In this document: one piece after another, positions 22,343-27,219 of the stretch
Layout of the letters: each line of letters starts with the position of its first letter
Position numbering within the stretch: position 1 is the stretch's first letter
IMG/VR virus record: IMGVR_UViG_3300006119_000051
Location: 1-27,219 of that record
Length of the DNA: 27,219 nucleotides
Direction: 5' to 3' (one strand)
Source: a virus
The notes under the pieces: model-generated
The model's database searches: none
Told to the model about the DNA's origin: nothing
Seen by the model: the letters and a program-made list of their open reading frames with translations, nothing else
Translations under genes and position numbers: made by a program

Positions 22343-23184
22343 TGGCTGAAGAATCACAAGAAGATTACGATAAAAAGTTTAAAGAATTATTTCCTGAAAG
22401 TCATTTTCAGCCTGAGTTTTATCAGAAAGAGGGTAACGCACCTATAGCTGGGGCGAAACCGCAGCCCAGCCCTTTAATTAGAGGGGCTGAAGCAGGTGTA
22501 GGAACTATGCTTTTAAACAGATTAAATGCTGGATTTCCGAATGCTCAAACGGTTTCCCCTACAATAGCACCTGCGCAACCTTCTATTATCACTAACCCTG
22601 CTGATATTTCTCGTGCATCAGGCGCAAAACTTCCTGGTGAATCAGCAAATTTAAATTATATAAGAGCTGAAGCAGGTCAGAATCAAAGAGTTCCTTTCGC
22701 TGTTCAATCTGCAGCAACAAATTATAGGAAAGACAACCCAACTGGCGCTCATTTTTTGATAGCCCAAGATCTCGAAAATGCTCAGAAACAAAAAGACATT
22801 GGTGAAGGTTCAATGAAATTTTCTGGAGAAGGCAAAGAAGAGCTTTTGCTACCGCCAGAAGTTGCCGAAGAACGAAATAAAAAACTCTCCAGACTCACAC
22901 CTTTACAAAGAATGCAAATTTTGAAAGAGCGTCTGATTAATAAACTTCCTGATAGGTTATCACCTACAGCAAATGCTTTTGGCGTTGCAAATTTTCAAGA
23001 CATGGCTAATAGGTTAGAACAAACCCCGCCCGATATTACTGGGGCAGCTATTTCTGGTTTAGGAGGGGTTGGTTCTTTAGCGACATACGTTCCTTATAAG
23101 CCTGTATCTGTCGCAGGTAGGGTGGTTAGTCTTGGTGCGCCTGCTTTGAATGCTTACAGGGACGAAGAGAAAAAGAAAAAGTAA
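22342..23184 (+). CDS. Last late gene, unknown virion-associated protein
   Basis: 280 residues, with AGGAG before the ATG. The N-terminus is charged (MAEESQEDYDKKFKELFPES); a Pro/Ala-rich middle contains GAEAGVGTMLLNRL and NYIRAEAGQNQRVPFA; the C-terminal third has LTPLQRMQILKERLINKLPD, then a Gly/Ala-rich, mildly hydrophobic stretch (ITGAAISGLGGVGSLATY) and a KKKK end. It carries no enzyme motif. By position it is likely to be the last of the internal or ejection protein set. Its stop codon is immediately adjacent to the stop codon of the convergent minus-strand operon. Confidence 0.72.
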   Translation: MAEESQEDYDKKFKELFPESHFQPEFYQKEGNAPIAGAKPQPSPLIRGAEAGVGTMLLNRLNAGFPNAQTVSPTIAPAQPSIITNPADISRASGAKLPGESANLNYIRAEAGQNQRVPFAVQSAATNYRKDNPTGAHFLIAQDLENAQKQKDIGEGSMKFSGEGKEELLLPPEVAEERNKKLSRLTPLQRMQILKERLINKLPDRLSPTANAFGVANFQDMANRLEQTPPDITGAAISGLGGVGSLATYVPYKPVSVAGRVVSLGAPALNAYRDEEKKKK

Positions 23185-23436
23185 TCATTGACGTTGACTA
23201 GGTATGCGGTTGCGAATTACTTCGGGCAGCTTTTCAATATCAACACATTCTTCAGCAAGTACAGCACAGGCTTCACGTTCCATCATCACCGCCGTTCTTG
23301 ATGCTTCAATCGCCATTGCCATGATTTCTGCTTTCGCTATTGCAAGGGCATCATCAAATTCTTGTTGGGTAAAAAGGGTTACACCCCCACCGCCACCTAG
23401 TAATTGGCGTTGTAATTGGCTCATTTCAGTAGTCAT
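23185..23436 (-). CDS. Small protein, unknown, last gene of minus operon
   Basis: 83 residues; ATG at 23436 with AAGGA six bases upstream. A glycine run (LLGGGGGV) is followed by a helix (QQEFDDALAIAKAEIMAMAIEA) and MEREACAVLAEECVDIEKLPEVIRNRI. The REACA...E...IRNRI ending is a pattern common in small early phage proteins of unknown function. It overlaps the upstream gene by 11 bases and ends exactly where the plus-strand operon ends. Confidence 0.72.
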   Translation of the reverse strand: MTTEMSQLQRQLLGGGGGVTLFTQQEFDDALAIAKAEIMAMAIEASRTAVMMEREACAVLAEECVDIEKLPEVIRNRIPSQRQ

Positions 23437-23710
23437 AAAAAATCCTTATTTGTGTAATTTTCTCACCATCAGGGTTAATTGGGGCAGCAGCACCGCCATC
23501 ATTAAAAGTTGAATAAGTATGTGCTTTCAATTGCTGTATCAAACCTGCACATACGTTATACGATGCTGGCGATATAACTTTGTCTTGATGATTTTCAAAT
23601 ATCTTTTCAACCGTTTCAATTTGTTGAATTAACATATTTAAAATTGCATGATGCGTATCACGTTTTCGTTGTTGTTCATCCCATGCTTGAATTAAATTTA
23701 ATGGTTTCAT
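23426..23710 (-). CDS. Small protein, unknown
   Basis: 94 residues from the ATG at 23710, which gives an ATGA overlap with the upstream gene and lies 7 bases after GGAGG; the in-frame TTG at 23716 is too close to that site. The sequence (MKPLNLIQAWDEQQRKRDTH followed by a helix with IQQIETVEKIFENHQD) is predicted mainly helical, with a flexible GGAAAPINPDG stretch near the C-terminus. It has no recognised family, membrane segment or metal motif. Confidence 0.75.
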   Translation of the reverse strand: MKPLNLIQAWDEQQRKRDTHHAILNMLIQQIETVEKIFENHQDKVISPASYNVCAGLIQQLKAHTYSTFNDGGAAAPINPDGEKITQIRIFYDY

Positions 23711-24015
23711 TTCCAACCCTCCAATATTTCAAGTAACCTGCGGTAAAACTTTTGCCTATCAACCATCACGGCGGGTTGATAAAGTTCAATAAATTCCATT
23801 AGTGGGTCATCATCCGTGCGGATATCACCATCCTTAATAAACAATGCTTGTTTTGCATCGCCCATATAGGCTTTTGTTTCACCAAAAATTTGTTCCGTAA
23901 GGGGCGCATCCCTACCCTCACGAATCTTTGCGATTTCCGCATCGATGCGTTCGGGTTCAATTTCTTGATTACCTAAATACAAATCTTTTTCTTCTTTCGT
24001 TGCTTTTCTTTTCAT
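23707..24015 (-). CDS. Small acidic/helical protein, unknown
   Basis: 102 residues from the ATG at 24015, chosen because it gives an ATGA overlap with the 52-aa gene upstream and has AAGGTGG at good spacing; an in-frame GTG at 24027 lies against that site. It begins MKRKATKEEKDLYLGNQEIE and contains DAPLTEQIFGETKAYMGDAKQ, DPLMEFIELYQPAVMVDRQ and a terminal RRLLEILEGWK. No domain recognised. It belongs to the chained early operon. Confidence 0.75.
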   Translation of the reverse strand: MKRKATKEEKDLYLGNQEIEPERIDAEIAKIREGRDAPLTEQIFGETKAYMGDAKQALFIKDGDIRTDDDPLMEFIELYQPAVMVDRQKFYRRLLEILEGWK

Positions 24016-24170
24016 TTGTTCCACCACCTTATCGGTTTTTTGCGCCCATACTTCAGCGTTGCTTTATAAAAATGATATCTGTCAAAGATACCTCTCATGA
24101 ACCTTGCCCCTCGACGTTTAGAAGACATCTTAGTTCTAGAGCGACGAGGTTTAAGATCGTTAAATCTCAT
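24012..24170 (-). CDS. 52-aa strongly basic protein, unknown
   Basis: The frame fits exactly between its neighbours: it starts one base after the upstream stop (TAA-T-ATG) and ends in ATGA overlap downstream. It is very rich in Arg and Lys (LKPRRSRTKMSSKRRGARFM, then FYKATLKYGRKKPIRWWNK), with aromatic residues clustered at the C-terminus. Such composition suggests nucleic-acid or membrane-surface contact, but no family is recognised. Without this gene the chain would have a 300-base hole. Confidence 0.65.
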   Translation of the reverse strand: MRFNDLKPRRSRTKMSSKRRGARFMRGIFDRYHFYKATLKYGRKKPIRWWNK

Positions 24171-24171
24171 A

Positions 24172-24333
24172 TTATTTGCTCATAGGTTTACTTGCGATTG
24201 CTATGCTATCTCGAATTGATTTTAATGCGCTTATAATCCTATCAAGCTCGTCAACCGTATTAAATAAAGGTAATTGTGTATTTTCAGGATTACCTTCAGC
24301 CATTACTTCCGCCATCGTTTTAAAATCTTTCAT
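24172..24333 (-). CDS. 53-aa small protein, unknown
   Basis: ATG at 24333 with AGGA seven bases upstream and ATGA overlap with the preceding gene. The sequence MKDFKTMAEVMAEGNPENTQ, followed by LPLFNTVDELDRIISALKSI, is mostly helical with a TVDELDRII segment. Both flanks are chained genes, which argues it is translated. No function recognised. Confidence 0.65.
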   Translation of the reverse strand: MKDFKTMAEVMAEGNPENTQLPLFNTVDELDRIISALKSIRDSIAIASKPMSK

Positions 24334-24557
24334 TTTAACATCCTATTCTTAATAGTTTCGTGAATTGCTGCCCTATATTTAGGCGGTATATTATCATCAA
24401 CAATACTCCATGCGACCATCGTAGCTTGTGTCCAAGCCTCTAACCATACAGCCTTTGGGTCAGTTAAAAACTCTTCTTCCGCCTTTGCAGCTTTTAATAG
24501 TTTAACCCAATCGTCAAATGCTTCTTCTTGTTTTTCCTTTACGAACCCGATTAACAT
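24330..24557 (-). CDS. Small helical acidic protein, unknown
   Basis: 75 residues with the strongest ribosome-binding site on this strand, AGGAGG seven bases before the ATG at 24557. The upstream gene's stop overlaps the start (TAATG). Sequence: MLIGFVKEKQEEAFDDWVKL, then AEEEFLTDPKAVWLEAWTQATMV-type helices and YRAAIHETIKNRMLK. Aromatic and acidic residues suggest a compact helical protein. No family recognised. Confidence 0.75.
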   Translation of the reverse strand: MLIGFVKEKQEEAFDDWVKLLKAAKAEEEFLTDPKAVWLEAWTQATMVAWSIVDDNIPPKYRAAIHETIKNRMLK

Positions 24558-24808
24558 TATTTTCCTCCTAACCTAAAAGGAAAAGTTTTGTTTAACAAAG
24601 CTACTTCTTTCCACCATTCATCACTGTATTTTTCTTTTTTAAACTGTCCAATATCTGACTGTAAATTGTTTGCATCAATAATTTGTTTTAGCATTGCTAT
24701 TTCTTTTGCTTGTTGGCGAAGCAAATCAGGTATTTCATGTACAAGCCTATCGTATTCTTCGCCCCTAAACATTTTTGTTAATTCGTCTGCCAATTCATTT
24801 GCTGTCAT
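24557..24808 (-). CDS. MTANELAD-family small protein, copy 1
   Basis: 83 residues. The start MTANELADELTKMF is shared with the gene at 25721-26020 (MTANELADKLKLFW), and both continue with [LM]LRQQ...EI..LK, so they are paralogues. The rest is a helical, coiled-coil-like region followed by a divergent tail (EKYSDEWWKEVALLNKTF). The pattern is familiar from small early phage proteins with no known role. Its start overlaps the preceding PVAW-family gene by ATGA at a repeated linker. Confidence 0.78.
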   Translation of the reverse strand: MTANELADELTKMFRGEEYDRLVHEIPDLLRQQAKEIAMLKQIIDANNLQSDIGQFKKEKYSDEWWKEVALLNKTFPFRLGGK

Positions 24809-24827
24809 TTGTCACTCGCTTTCTTTA
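24805..24827 (-). repeat. Gene-junction linker A, copy 1
   Basis: 23 bases identical to 25721-25743. Read on the minus strand it encodes the final residues of the upstream gene, including KASDK, contains AAGAAAG, and ends in the ATGA start/stop overlap. Confidence 0.85.
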
Positions 24828-25059
24828 GTATTGCTTTAGCAAAAGCATATAAAAAACAAATTTCATAGCCATTGAATTTATGTCCAAACTCATTATTGAT
24901 AACATCTGATATTTCCTCATCTGTTAGTGTCTTTGCTGGATGGGTGTAGAGTGGCTTTTCAACTGCCACAAAATTTTTATCATGTTTCTCTCGTGTTCCG
25001 CTAACCCAACTAACCCCATTTTTATTTTCGTAATACCACGCTACTGGTTCATTGTTCAT
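24805..25059 (-). CDS. PVAW/YTHPAK-family small protein, copy 1
   Basis: 84 residues. The N-terminal EPVAWYY and the central PLYTHPAKTLTDEEISDVI match a very common small phage protein type in which [EK]PVAW and LYTHP flank a variable strand. Function is unknown. The paralogue at 26017-26298 shares a 32-base identical stretch covering YTHPAKTLTD. The C-terminus KKASDK is encoded by a linker repeat (24805-24827) also found at the end of 25721-26020. Confidence 0.8.
   Translation of the reverse strand: MNNEPVAWYYENKNGVSWVSGTREKHDKNFVAVEKPLYTHPAKTLTDEEISDVINNEFGHKFNGYEICFLYAFAKAILKKASDK
24917..24948 (-). repeat. 32-bp exact repeat within PVAW genes, copy 1
   Basis: Identical by eye to 26159-26190; encodes the YTHPAKTLTD core of the two paralogues. 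Flanking DNA is diverged, so the identity reflects strong conservation or recent recombination. Confidence 0.85.
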
Positions 25060-25226
25060 TTTTCTTGTGCCTTTCTTATTTCAAATTCTTTATTCCATAC
25101 TGTTGTTTTGCCATCTGACCAGCCATATTGAGTAAATAAAACAGGCATAAAGTAATCAGGATGGTTTACCCATTGGCTTTTACTAACAAGATGGGGCTTT
25201 TCAAGTTCTAATATTTCTAATCTCAT
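25056..25226 (-). CDS. 56-aa small protein, unknown
   Basis: Start placed at the ATG at 25226 because it makes an ATGA overlap with the 30-aa membrane peptide upstream; a GTG at 25259 in frame lacks a ribosome-binding site. Sequence: MRLEILELEKPHLVSKSQWV, then NHPDYFMPVLFTQYGWSDGK and KAQEK at the end. The aromatic, beta-like pattern suggests a small folded domain, unrecognised. Its last residues RKAQEK come from the linker repeat at 25063-25078, as in the gene at 26017-26298. Confidence 0.65.
   Translation of the reverse strand: MRLEILELEKPHLVSKSQWVNHPDYFMPVLFTQYGWSDGKTTVWNKEFEIRKAQEK
25063..25078 (-). repeat. Gene-junction linker B, copy 1
   Basis: 16 bases shared with 25318-25333 and 26024-26039. 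On the minus strand it reads TAAGAAAGGCACAAGA and lies three bases before a start codon, supplying the ribosome-binding site; here it also encodes KAQEK. Confidence 0.85.
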
Positions 25227-25315
25227 ATATCTTTGCACTCTATTATCAAAGCTATACACATCACAGCAATTATCAAAGCCAAAAAACGAATTGCGATAAT
25301 TAAATAATCAGCCAT
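25223..25315 (-). CDS. 30-aa single-span membrane micropeptide
   Basis: The ATG at 25315 follows linker repeat B (AAGAAAGG, nine bases upstream). The peptide is MADYLIIAIRFLALIIAVMC followed by IALIIECKDI: a four-residue polar start, one Arg, and an almost uninterrupted hydrophobic span (about 4-25). It ends in ATGA overlap with the 56-aa gene. Chain position, ribosome-binding site and overlap support translation. No family is recognised. Confidence 0.6.
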   Translation of the reverse strand: MADYLIIAIRFLALIIAVMCIALIIECKDI

Positions 25316-25317
25316 TC

Positions 25318-25333
25318 TCTTGTGCCTTTCTTA
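25318..25333 (-). repeat. Gene-junction linker B, copy 2
   Basis: Same 16 bases as at 25063. Here the initial TAA is the stop of the 58-aa gene, and the rest is the 15-base spacer carrying the ribosome-binding site of the 30-aa peptide. Confidence 0.85.
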
Positions 25334-25507
25334 GTTTTCGCCAGACAATTCAAGTTGTAAGTTGCCTACCAAACCTTCCCCATCAACTATGTTATGGGTG
25401 CAGTTTTCAAAGGCTTCATACAACTTATCACGCAACTTCAGTATTTCTTGTTGGTTATAAGTGGCTATTTGGCAAGTAAATTTCAATTCAATTTCTTTAA
25501 CCTTCAT
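25331..25507 (-). CDS. 58-aa small protein, unknown
   Basis: ATG at 25507 overlaps the upstream stop by ATGA; the TAA at 25331-25333 is followed by linker B and the 30-aa peptide. Sequence MKVKEIELKFTCQIATYNQQ, EILKLRDKLYEAFENCTHNI, then VDGEGLVGNLQLELSGEN: a strand, a long helix and two short strands. No family is recognised. Confidence 0.65.
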   Translation of the reverse strand: MKVKEIELKFTCQIATYNQQEILKLRDKLYEAFENCTHNIVDGEGLVGNLQLELSGEN

Positions 25508-25644
25508 TTCTCACTCGCTATATAAAATTTAATAATTGCTTCGGCAAACATAACAGGAAAATCTGCTTCAGCACCTGCTTCAAGTAAACCTTCTGCTTTA
25601 CCTGTCATATGTAAATAAATATTATGTATTTGTTCTTTGGTCAT
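25504..25644 (-). CDS. 46-aa small protein, unknown
   Basis: Start at the ATG at 25644, with AAGGA seven bases upstream and an ATGA overlap with the 27-aa membrane peptide. A longer reading from a GTG at 25731 (75 aa) is possible, but it ignores this ribosome-binding site and would put 29 extra residues over the membrane peptide. Sequence MTKEQIHNIYLHMTGKAEGL followed by AGAEADFPVMFAEAIIKFY: helical. Function unknown. It ends IASEK at a degenerate copy of linker A. Confidence 0.6.
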   Translation of the reverse strand: MTKEQIHNIYLHMTGKAEGLLEAGAEADFPVMFAEAIIKFYIASEK

Positions 25645-25724
25645 TTTATATTCCTTATGATTTCCGTCATTAAAATTACAATCCCACATAAAAAAATTGC
25701 TATCATCATACAAAATCGTATCAT
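25641..25724 (-). CDS. 27-aa single-span membrane micropeptide
   Basis: ATG at 25724 overlaps the upstream stop by ATGA immediately after linker A (AAGAAAG upstream). The peptide is MIRFCMMIAIFLCGIVILMT followed by EIIRNIK: basic start, hydrophobic span at about 3-19 and a polar tail. It ends in ATGA overlap with the 46-aa gene. The arrangement mirrors that of the 30-aa peptide at 25223-25315. The competing 75-aa frame shares this DNA, so this call rests on overlaps and ribosome-binding sites. Confidence 0.55.
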   Translation of the reverse strand: MIRFCMMIAIFLCGIVILMTEIIRNIK

Positions 25725-25743
25725 TTGTCACTCGCTTTCTTTA
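25721..25743 (-). repeat. Gene-junction linker A, copy 2
   Basis: Identical to 24805-24827 and again located at a stop/start overlap. A degenerate third copy (TCATTTCTCACTCGCTATA) begins at 25504. Confidence 0.85.
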
Positions 25744-26020
25744 ATGATTCAACTTCTTGTGTAAAGTCAGATAATCTTTGTAGTGCAGCTTCTTTTTTCA
25801 ACGCTTCTATTTCAGCTTGATGTAGTTTTATTACTTCTTTAGCAAAAAGACATTCTTCATCCAAAAGAATATAACTTTCTTCTTCCATTATTAATTTTTC
25901 TTTTAACGCTTCTATTTCAGCTTGTTGCTGACGTAGCATGGTGGATGCTTGTTCAAATAAATTATCATTTTCTGTATGCCAAAACAATTTCAACTTATCT
26001 GCTAGTTCATTTGCAGTCAT
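25721..26020 (-). CDS. MTANELAD-family small protein, copy 2
   Basis: 99 residues, paralogue of 24557-24808 (shared MTANELAD start and LRQQ..EI segment). A long coiled-coil-like region follows (QAEIEALKEKLIMEEESYIL, later AEIEALKKEAALQRL), so it probably oligomerises. It ends KKASDK through linker repeat A, like the gene at 24805. It starts in ATGA overlap with the second PVAW-family gene, so the same two-gene order appears twice. Confidence 0.78.
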   Translation of the reverse strand: MTANELADKLKLFWHTENDNLFEQASTMLRQQQAEIEALKEKLIMEEESYILLDEECLFAKEVIKLHQAEIEALKKEAALQRLSDFTQEVESLKKASDK

Positions 26021-26298
26021 TTCTCTTGTGCCTTTCTTAGTATTGTTAACTCATCCCTTAATTGAATAATTGTTTCAGCACCTATTTCCATAGCAGTTAC
26101 CCAGCGTTCAGGAGTTCTAGCTTTTTGATTTAACCCATGCACAACTTTGGCAATATCGTCATCTGTTAGTGTCTTTGCTGGATGGGTGTAAATTGGAATG
26201 TCAGTATTATTTGTTTTTTGCGGAAAAACAGCACCCCCATAACCTTGTTTTAAATATTCCAAATCAAGGTTTCGAATCCACGCTACTGGTTTACTCAT
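26017..26298 (-). CDS. PVAW/YTHPAK-family small protein, copy 2
   Basis: 93 residues, MSKPVAWIRNL at the start and PIYTHPAKTLTDDDIAKVV in the middle; paralogue of 24805-25059. The C-terminal half (MEIGAETIIQLRDELTILRKAQEK) is helical. The last residues RKAQEK are supplied by linker repeat B (26024-26039). ATGA overlap with the upstream 51-aa gene. The function of this common phage type is unknown. Confidence 0.8.
   Translation of the reverse strand: MSKPVAWIRNLDLEYLKQGYGGAVFPQKTNNTDIPIYTHPAKTLTDDDIAKVVHGLNQKARTPERWVTAMEIGAETIIQLRDELTILRKAQEK
26024..26039 (-). repeat. Gene-junction linker B, copy 3
   Basis: Same 16 bases, encoding the KAQEK end of the PVAW copy-2 gene and preceding the start of MTANELAD copy 2. 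Confidence 0.85.
26159..26190 (-). repeat. 32-bp exact repeat within PVAW genes, copy 2
   Basis: Partner of 24917-24948, 1242 bases away in the same orientation. Confidence 0.85.
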
Positions 26299-26450
26299 TT
26301 AAAAGATTCCTTTATTAATTCATCAGTTAATTGATCTAAAAGTCTTCTTGCTTCGGCAACATCTTGTAAGTTTGGTTTTTTATCGAAACAAACCCAAACA
26401 TTATTAGCCATTATAGCGATTGCCGCACCTTTTAACAACTGCTCAATCAT
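26295..26450 (-). CDS. 51-aa small protein, unknown
   Basis: ATGA overlaps on both sides, with the resolvase upstream and the PVAW-family gene downstream, fix both ends. Sequence MIEQLLKGAAIAIMANNVWV followed by CFDKKPNLQDVAEARRLLDQ and LTDELIKESFK: two helices with a slightly hydrophobic first one. No family recognised. Confidence 0.68.
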   Translation of the reverse strand: MIEQLLKGAAIAIMANNVWVCFDKKPNLQDVAEARRLLDQLTDELIKESFK

Positions 26451-26923
26451 TTCCGCACCTGATATAAATACAACGCTAGCAATGCAGCTTCAGCCCTTCC
26501 ATCATCTTTTTTACGTTTGAATAGTTCTGTTTTTGTTGGCCAAATGCGCATTGCCATCTCACGTGCTCCGTCTTTGCTGGAATTAACCCCTATCGCCTTT
26601 TTCCAAACCGCTGGGGTAACATGTGTGTACGGTATCATGCAACCTGCGAGAACCCCTTCTATCACTCCGAGAGAACGTCCGAAAGAAAACATAGAAGTAA
26701 CCCCTTGATTAGGCATCGCATTAACTTGCTCTATTATTCCCTTAATATGTTGGTTTTTAAATAAGGCTAACTCTAAAACTAGCTCTTGCGGATTAACTCT
26801 TTTCTTTGTGCTCTTTCCGACTTTTACTTCTGTTGTGGGCATGTCAAATATTTGAACAATATCTTCATCTTCAAGAATTGCAATCGCACCATTCATTCCT
26901 GGATCAACTCCTAAATAATACAT
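26447..26923 (-). CDS. RuvC-like Holliday junction resolvase
   Basis: 158 residues, close to the usual length of RuvC-type proteins. MYYLGVDPGMNGAIAIL carries the first acidic residue D7 in the GVDPG motif; IIEQV gives E65; KKDDGRAEAALLALY gives D140/D141 with E145, the expected C-terminal acidic cluster. RuvC folds use these residues with two Mg2+ to cut four-way DNA junctions symmetrically; in phages they resolve recombination intermediates or branched DNA before packaging. AAAGG precedes the start and it is coupled to the upstream nuclease gene (TAATG), which fits a recombination module. Confidence 0.88.
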   Translation of the reverse strand: MYYLGVDPGMNGAIAILEDEDIVQIFDMPTTEVKVGKSTKKRVNPQELVLELALFKNQHIKGIIEQVNAMPNQGVTSMFSFGRSLGVIEGVLAGCMIPYTHVTPAVWKKAIGVNSSKDGAREMAMRIWPTKTELFKRKKDDGRAEAALLALYLYQVRK

Positions 26924-27219
26924 TATTTACCTTTCTGCGAATAACTTTCGCACGCTTCTATCTGATGTTTTAATGTTAAAGTTGCGCTCTTCAAAGCGCA
27001 TAGCCACGCCCCATTTTCAAATGGTTTAGAATGTTCACACGTTCTGCAATTAACAATAGGTGGTTTCTTTTTATAACACACATCCCTGTAATCACACCAA
27101 GCACAAGGATACTTTTCATAATCCTCACCAGCTCCAGCAGGGGCTAAGTCAGCATTAATTAGCGTATTAATTCTTTCTAATATATCCGCTTGAACCTCTA
27201 AATCAGGTTTAACACGTCT
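26923..27219 (-). CDS. C-terminus of PD-(D/E)XK-type phage nuclease, 5' end cut by window
   Basis: Only the last 98 residues are in the window; the frame is open to base 27219. The visible part has a helix (DLEVQADILERINTLINADL), then a cysteine cluster: C39, C42 and C48 in YPCAWCDYRDVC, C58 and C61 in NCRTC, then C74 and C90. CxxC-x5-C followed by NCRTCxHSKP is a tail I know from phage exonuclease-like proteins of the Cas4/RecB (PD-(D/E)XK) type, but the catalytic part lies outside the window. The cysteines may bind zinc or an iron-sulfur cluster. It is probably the recombination exonuclease; the stop overlaps the resolvase start. Confidence 0.65.
   Translation of the reverse strand, partial: RRVKPDLEVQADILERINTLINADLAPAGAGEDYEKYPCAWCDYRDVCYKKKPPIVNCRTCEHSKPFENGAWLCALKSATLTLKHQIEACESYSQKGK

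Noticed and set aside
23204-23512. 102-aa open frame on the plus strand after the late operon
   Set aside because: It lies opposite two chained minus-strand genes with good ribosome-binding sites, and its Ser/Ala/Ile composition looks like a mirror of those genes.
25504-25731. 75-aa frame from GTG 25731
   Set aside because: The GTG is only about three bases from AAGAAAG, whereas an internal ATG at 25644 has AAGGA at ideal spacing and an ATGA overlap; the 27-aa plus 46-aa reading fits the rest of the chain better. It is still the main alternative.
24805-26039. Regularly recurring short repeats read as a possible CRISPR-like array
   Set aside because: Copies are 16-23 bp, unevenly spaced, and each lies precisely at a gene start; they are junction linkers.

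Overview
This window is about 27 kb of the genome of a tailed double-stranded DNA phage, most probably a podovirus (short tail). It is visibly AT-rich and extremely compact: most neighbouring genes overlap by ATGA or TAATG, and no gene-free stretch reaches 300 bases. The evidence for a podovirus is a head-tail adaptor, a P22 gp10-like tail (stabilization) protein, a GH108 endolysin next to holin-like genes, and a set of long low-complexity putative internal virion proteins, with no tape-measure, sheath or tail-tube genes. Several proteins look like families I know from uncultured aquatic podoviruses. The host cannot be named from the sequence. Packaging genes and the major capsid gene presumably lie left of the window and replication genes right of it. 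I saw no tRNA, integrase, transposase or CRISPR array.

Layout, plus strand (1-23184). The window opens inside a structural gene (1-624). Next come a His/Met/Lys/Gly-rich repeat protein (638-1885) ending at a strong intrinsic terminator, a beta-rich structural protein, a DUF6321-like basic protein, an adaptor-like protein carrying a discoidin-like insertion (3286-4344) and a small zinc-ribbon-like protein. Two long fibres follow (4682-6901 and 6936-9245); the second ends in a peptidase S74 self-cleaving chaperone domain and has a candidate extended -10 promoter just upstream. A small DUF7936-like gene ends at a second terminator-like hairpin (9563-9592). The lysis module (9606-11885) holds several small genes, five of them encoding membrane proteins (one only 25 aa), and a GH108 endolysin. 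The tail module then resumes with the adaptor (11951), a fibre-like protein, the gp10-like protein (TTG start), two small proteins and four large putative internal or ejection proteins, one with an M23/LytM domain whose HxH motif is altered.

Layout, minus strand (27219-23185). This strand runs toward the plus-strand operon and meets it with no spacer. It holds 18 very small, chained genes, headed by the C-terminus of a PD-(D/E)XK-type nuclease and a RuvC-like resolvase, so it is probably the early or recombination region. Eight of these genes encode 58 aa or fewer. The region contains a duplicated two-gene module, two ATGA-chained single-membrane-span micropeptides (27 and 30 aa), and short repeated linkers at gene junctions that supply both the C-terminal residues of one gene and the ribosome-binding site of the next. 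That junction and micropeptide arrangement, the multi-membrane-protein lysis cassette, and the [KR]xGG-repeat protein are the most unusual things here.
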